NCBI GenBank assembly: GCA_030407005.1
Contig: JAUDYN010000007.1
Coordinates: 2,356,001-2,420,000 of the forward strand
Source: Desarmillaria ectypa
Lineage: Eukaryota; Basidiomycota; Agaricomycetes; Agaricales; Physalacriaceae
Length of the DNA: 64,000 nucleotides
Direction of reading: 5' to 3'
Shown here: positions 59,314-64,000 of the stretch, one piece after another
Layout of the letters: each line of letters begins with the position of its first letter
Position numbering within the stretch: position 1 is the first letter of the stretch
Program-made: the position numbers and the translations under genes
Notes under the pieces: generated by a model
The model's database searches: none
What the model was told of the DNA's origin: nothing
The model's input: only the letters and a program-made list of their open reading frames with translations

Positions 59314-60407
59314 GGTTGGGGAAGACCCGTTCGGACCGGTTTCCGATTGAAACGTGGAACGCGTCAAAAATATCTGCTACCTGCAATAGCTTACCACCTC
59401 GCGAGAGGTAGGCTACAAGGATGCTAAAAGGTGCCTTCAATGGTCATATTCGACATCGAAATAGTATATAGCTTTACAAACCCAAGTTTATTCTTCATGT
59501 TACCTCAGTGTCGAGCAGGAATTATAGACTGTCGCGCCGAGAACTTGAAATAATCTATGAACTCGATATTCTACGATGCAACATTAGACTTAGATTTCTT
59601 GTTGGACGAGATTAATCTCCAACGTCATCTCTTGCGTTGCCAGAGTTCGCATGAACTTACACCGATATGATCCGCGGATGAAGAATATACACATCGGCTG
59701 TCATAAGCTATCCCCGACAAGTATCCAGCCGTTGTCAAGATGGAAGGAGCACCTCTGAGCTTTCAGCCTTCATAGGACTCGGCATTAACCGCACGACCGT
59801 CAGACGTGAGTGGACGCTTTGAGATTGTTTCGACGTCTGATTCAGGAAAGTGGGGATCATTTCAGTGAAGGAGCGATTATCCAAAGACAAGGTCACCGTA
59901 CACTCGTTCTAGAGCACTGCCCCACGCTAGCGCTGAACGTAACAACCATAAAAGGGTTCACATAATATTTCAACCACATCCTGATTCCGTTTTATATGGT
60001 TGTACCTTTATTTGACTAGTAAGGGGAAAACGTGGACAGAGAAATAACCTGGCTAGCGCCAAAGGAGCAAGCAACCTTGAGGCGTTTTCTCAACACATGG
60101 TGCCCTGGGACCTAAATAAAGTTGTGATAGCCTGAGGTGTATTCATGTAAATGTATTGGTAATGTACCGATAAACGAGGCCAAGACTTTTGATCCCGTGT
60201 GCCCTAGTACCCACAAAGCTACAAACGCAGCACTAGAACTTATGAAAATACTCCCGCAAACCAGACCTAATAATTTAAACTCCGACACGATCGATAAAAA
60301 AGTGATAAATAGCCCCTGAAGTAGCTCCCGCTCTCGAGTCCGCCCACCACCACCACACCCAACTTCTCTCTCTTTGTGGGAAGTGGTAAATTGCTAAAGA
60401 GGGAATT
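59314..60407. other. Divergent intergenic region of about 1.1 kb
   Basis: Between the starts of the ketoacyl reductase (minus) and the SLC35-type transporter (plus). Pyrimidine-rich stretches occur just upstream of the transporter ATG (cccaccaccaccac, ctctctcttt near 60340-60380). No gene seen. Confidence 0.45.
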
Positions 60408-61670
60408 ATGGCGTCTCCCGTTGTTGACATAGATAAAAAAGATCCCTTGTCCGATTCCCCCCAGCTCCCAGAGCTCGGCAACCTGAACGAACGTTCATTC
60501 CGACCCCCAATATCGTATTCCTCTCCTTCTGCTTTCCTGCGCTCATTCGTTGCACGGAACAAAGCGGTCTGGACAAGACGGTTTGTTCTGTCTTTATTGG
60601 CAGGGCAAATCATTTCGCTCTGTATCACCTGTACGAATGTTACCACGACGGAACTGCAAAATAATCGCAACTGGGCTTTACCCACAACTCAGAGCGTTTT
60701 TCTGTATTTTTCGTTGTTCATGGTGTACACTCCGTATACGATGTATAGGTATGGCATCAAGGGCTGGGCGGAGATGGTATTTCGTGACGGCTGGAAGTGT
60801 ATGTCTTCTTTTCTGTGCATAGTTTTTTACCTGAAGAAATTTTAGATTTATTTCTGGCTGCCTGTGATGTTGAAGGAAATTTCATGGTGGTCAAGGCCTA
60901 CCAGTACACCGACCTTCTCTCGTGCATGCTTCTCGATGCCTGGGCCATCCCCGTGTGCCTCTTCTTTTCTTGGTTATACATGCGCACCCGCTACCACTGG
61001 ACCCAAATTCTTGGTGTCCTCATTTGCATTAGCGGTCTAGGCCTTCTGGTAGCCTCTGACGAGATCACCCAGAAGGATTGGGAAGCCAGTGCTCGCGGGA
61101 AGGGAGATGCATTTATGATTGCAGGCGCGACATTATATGGGTTTACCAACGCCACTGAAGAGTTCCTCGTTCGCAAGAGGCCGTTATATGAGGTCGTAGG
61201 TCAGCTCGGTATGTTTGGATTCATCGTCTGTTCCATCCAAGCTGCTGGACTCGAACATGCGGACATGCATACCGCGTCATGGAATGGGGCTGTCGTCGGA
61301 TTGATTATTGCATATACCTCTGCGATGTTTATCTTGTATTCGCTCGCGCCTATCCTTTATCGCATGGCCTCTTCGGCGTATTACAACCTATCGCTGCTCT
61401 CGAGCGACTTTTGGGGTCTGCTCTTCGGGTTGGGCCTTTACCACTACCATCCATATTGGTTATACTTTGTCGCATACCCTGTTGTTCTTCTAGGACTGAT
61501 TACATATTTCTGGCATTCAGCTCGTGAGTACACTGAATTTTTGCTCCTTTGGAGGGCCTTACTGATCATGCATCACAGCGGAGGATCAAGCTGAACTCGA
61601 CCCTCAGGCACCAGCATACGTCAAGAAGAGGCAGGGACGTGAAGGGGAGGAAGAGACAACGACGGTGTAG
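60408..61670 (+). CDS. SLC35F-type solute transporter (DUF914 / drug-metabolite transporter superfamily)
   Basis: The start MASPVVDIDKKDPLSDSP is at 60408. About ten membrane helices are visible, beginning RRFVLSLLAGQIISLCITCT, with TQSVFLYFSLFMVYTPYTMY and FLAACDVEGNFMVVKAYQYT, the block characteristic of SLC35F1/F2/F6-like proteins. ILGVLICISGLGLLVASDEI, AFMIAGATLYGFTNATEEFL and VAYPVVLLGLITYFWHSA follow. The C-terminus is hydrophilic (KKRQGREGEEETTTV). Two introns (about 60798-60845 and about 61525-61578). The substrate is not predictable; relatives include thiamine and nucleotide-like transporters. Confidence 0.9.
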
Positions 61671-62309
61671 ATTATACGATCTAACGATTCAAAGGGTATC
61701 TTATTATCAAGGATTCACGGGTGTAAACACGCATGGTTTTACTAAAAAGGTGATAACGAAAAGAAACACCTTAAATGATGAGATCCATACGCGACATTGA
61801 TTGCACATCAATCTGAACATGGCCCCCGGGTATTGGCACGCCGGATGACACGCGTCCTGTGCAAAGTACGAGGAGTCGCGTACGAGTAGCGGCAACCTAT
61901 GACACCGGCTAATTATACACCGATTCCCGATGCCCCGACGGAGGTACGGGCCGACTAATTTTCGGCACAAAACCTTAGCCAATAGGAATTGAGGTGTTAC
62001 TGTATGTTCCAGATGTACGTCCAGATGTGTGGTCTCTACTTGACTACTAGACCTCAAACTAAGGCCTCATCCTCATCGGCCGAAATACGTGGATCTTCTG
62101 ACACTGGTCGAAGCCCGAAAAGCTTAGAAATGTCTTCTGGAGCAGAATGGCAAAAAGATGCCGCACAAGTTGGCAATAATGGAGGTGACGTCAGCATGAC
62201 ATGCCGAGTCGGAAGCCGGGTATCCCCTGCCTCGCCGACATAATACGCATATACTCGACCTGACACATATAACTGTCTCCCGGTCCAGATGGTCCGCCAC
62301 TAGTCGAAC
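61671..62309. other. Intergenic region, possible tiny gene on minus strand
   Basis: A minus-strand frame 62266-62054 (MSGRVYAYYVGEAGDTRLPT ... SEDPRISADEDEALV) ends in a natural-looking acidic tail and starts 43 bp from the divergent gene at 62310. No family recognised; it could be chance. Confidence 0.25.
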
Positions 62310-62926
62310 ATGTACCCTTATCCTTCCTACCACTACTTCTACCGCTGGCACCGCCGTCCGTCGCGTCTCCTCTGGTTCGCACTCGGAGCGGGCGCAGCGA
62401 CCCTCTTCATGAAGCATCGGGAGGCGGCGAGCATGAACGGGAGGTTTTACTGGGGCTATTGCATGCGACATCCGGTAAACCATGGACCCGTTCCACCGCA
62501 AAGCCGGATCGCTCAGTGGAGAGAAGAAACAGAGAACTGGAAGCCAACTCCACCGCCGGCTGTCCCTGTGGGTGCATCGGTATATGAGGGAAACAATATG
62601 AATGGGTGGCGCGAACAGGAGTGGGAGGCAGAGAAGGAAAATATGAAGGCATTCGGCAAACAGGCCCAGGATGCTGTATGTTTCCTTTGTATCATTCGAC
62701 AATTGCCTGACATGGGGTTAGATGACAGACATGTCAGAAGCTACGCTGGATTCCCTGCTTTCCACAGTAACAGCTCTCAAACGGGTGCGCAACTGTTAAT
62801 GTCGTCTGTACAGATCCTCACCATGTCCAGAAACTCGCCCAACATCGTGCCCAACGAGAGCAGCAAGAGAAATTGCTTGAGGAAGAGATCGAGCAACACA
62901 AGAAACATCCTCCGCGTTTCGTTTAG
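62310..62926 (+). CDS. Small hypothetical membrane-anchored protein with C-terminal coil
   Basis: The start MYPYPSYHYFYRWHRRPSRL is at 62310, followed by one hydrophobic segment (LLWFALGAGAATLFM). A hydrophilic middle (NGWREQEWEAEKENMKAFGK) comes next. Two 46-nt introns (about 62678-62723 and 62785-62830) lead to DMSEATLDSLLSTVTALKR and a charged helix RAQREQQEKLLEEEIEQHKK, ending HPPRFV at 62926. Such short proteins with one N-terminal helix are common in Agaricomycetes and uncharacterised. The second intron was chosen because it keeps frame and gives a continuous coil. Confidence 0.65.
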
Positions 62927-63702
62927 AACGTTGCCAACCACAGCGACACCTTGCTTTAATTTTGCAATTATCTATAACTTTCCAGCATTCTCTAGCACCT
63001 TGTATCACCACCGAATCCATTAATGTATAGTCGACAATTATTCATGACCTTGGTCCCACATTCATTCATGGCTTTTCAATTTTATGGATCCACCCTGTAA
63101 CTACGGCGATAAACTACAGAGTGACCATTTACAATATCATTATATTACTCAAGCGGCCGAGCTTCAAGAACATCTCTCTTGCTGGACTCTGCTCAGATGG
63201 ATAGTCCTCTTTCTTCTTGGCTCCGATAGGCATGTTTTGCACTGGCTCACCCACCGCTGGATCCAGCTCACCTCGATATTTGTGAATCCGACACAGGCTC
63301 GACATTATACCGCGCTCCTGAAATGATTGGTGAAGTAGGATGACCTCTGCCTCTTGCTGGGAGAACAAACCACTAGGCTAGGAAACGAATCCTCGAAGGG
63401 CACGGATTTTTTTACGTAGCGGACCAGACACACGACTACCTTGCTTCAAACCTGTGTAGATTGCCATATCTTCTCGACGATCCCCGTCACCGTGTATCAT
63501 CACATATTTCTTGATCTTTACTTAGGTCAGCCCTCACCTTGCCGCCCTTCCCAGACGCAGCAGCGGTAAACAAATGATGAAGAACAAGATCCAGTTAACT
63601 TCGCGAGACAGAAGCAGCTCATGAGATGCATGAGATCCGAATGCCTGTGAACCCTCTGATGATACAACATATCCATTTAGAGATACATACAAAATGATCC
63701 AT
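62927..63702. other. Intergenic region between the small hypothetical gene and NBP35
   Basis: No supported gene. One plus-strand snippet near 63297-63335 reads GSTLYRAPEMIGE, resembling a kinase activation-segment end, but no other kinase motif accompanies it. Confidence 0.4.
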
Positions 63703-64000
63703 TCATGCATCTCCCAAAATATCTTTGATGCCTGAAAAAATTATCGACAGCAACGGCAAAATTATTTGGGGGACGTACGATCTATTATATCCAGGTATGC
63801 CGTCGTCGCGGGACTATCTGGGTATTCGTCAATGAAGCTTACCCCATAATCTGCGCTCTTTCCTATCCGCGGATCCAGTGGAACGGAACCTAGAAGCTCC
63901 AACCCCGTTTCCTCCGCCAGCCTCTTTGCACCACCCGTAGTTGGTTTAAAGATTTGCGACTCTCCATTGCACTTTGGACACACAAATCCTGCCATATTCT
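63703..64000 (-). CDS. NBP35: Cytosolic Fe-S cluster assembly scaffold NBP35, C-terminal part (runs off the right edge)
   Basis: P-loop NTPase scaffold of the cytosolic iron-sulfur assembly (CIA) pathway, partner of Cfd1. Only the last exons lie in the window. They read [16 protein letters not shown], with the CxxC that binds the bridging [4Fe-4S] cluster, then [40 protein letters not shown] and [12 protein letters not shown] short intron (about 63727-63778) leads to IKDILGDA and the stop at 63703. The spacing and sequence fit Nbp35/NUBP1 better than Cfd1. The N-terminal cluster and P-loop are outside. Confidence 0.9.

Noticed and set aside
63280..63340. GSTLYRAPEMIGE snippet resembling a protein-kinase activation-segment end
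   Set aside because: No catalytic loop, DFG or further kinase motif in any frame nearby; too short to call a relic.

Overview
The window is nuclear DNA of a filamentous basidiomycete, most likely an Agaricomycete (mushroom-forming fungus). The evidence is the gene structure and gene content. Introns are very short (about 45-60 nt) with GT...AG ends and CTGAC/CTAAC-like branch sites. Intergenic gaps are small. Families typical of Agaricomycetes are present: DUF6534 seven-helix membrane proteins, F-box proteins with a coiled-coil N-terminus, M50B-like peptidases and Zn2Cys6 regulators. Most genes are ordinary eukaryotic single-copy genes. No rRNA, tRNA, CRISPR or intact transposon could be supported.

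Layout. 0-8.2 kb: myosin II heavy chain (minus, runs off the left edge), the SNARE YKT6 (plus) and a KRE6/SKN1-type beta-glucan synthesis protein (minus). 8.2-19.1 kb is a looser, accessory-looking stretch: an unclear reading frame, two tandem intronless F-box genes of identical length, and a decayed copy of the C-terminal half of acetyl-CoA carboxylase. 20-27.7 kb is a compact housekeeping block: a Ran1-like kinase, HFI1/ADA1 (SAGA), RPB7 (Pol II), RPC53/RPC4 (Pol III), a purine phosphoribosyltransferase and a mitoferrin-type carrier, with gaps as small as 41-121 bp. 28.3-32.2 kb: a DUF6534 gene followed by about 2 kb of apparently gene-free DNA with a short direct repeat.

32.2-43.1 kb: U2AF65, an F-box/LRR-like gene, the divergent pair DPM3/FIS1, an M50B-like membrane peptidase, a markedly divergent histone H2A and PEX19. 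43.5-48 kb: an unrecognised multi-exon gene, a Rab6-type GTPase and a dual-specificity phosphatase. 48.6-51.5 kb: a decayed coding stretch and a second DUF6534 gene. 52.6-64 kb: a Zn2Cys6 transcription factor divergent from a DUF1445/D-glutamate-cyclase-like gene, a very-long-chain 3-ketoacyl-CoA reductase, an SLC35-type transporter, a small membrane-anchored hypothetical protein and the 3' end of NBP35 (cytosolic Fe-S assembly).

How the genes relate. Three products carry C-terminal prenylation signals (YKT6, PEX19, Rab6-like) and several act in membrane traffic, organelle division or lipid/glycan metabolism (YKT6, Rab6, FIS1, PEX19, DPM3, KCR, KRE6). Three adjacent genes belong to the transcription machinery. 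I see no evidence of a secondary-metabolite cluster or of a defence system. The most unusual items are the divergent H2A, the ACC relic, the tandem F-box pair, and a probable 7-nt micro-exon in the phosphoribosyltransferase. Exon borders were read by eye from splice signals and family conservation; uncertain ones are flagged.
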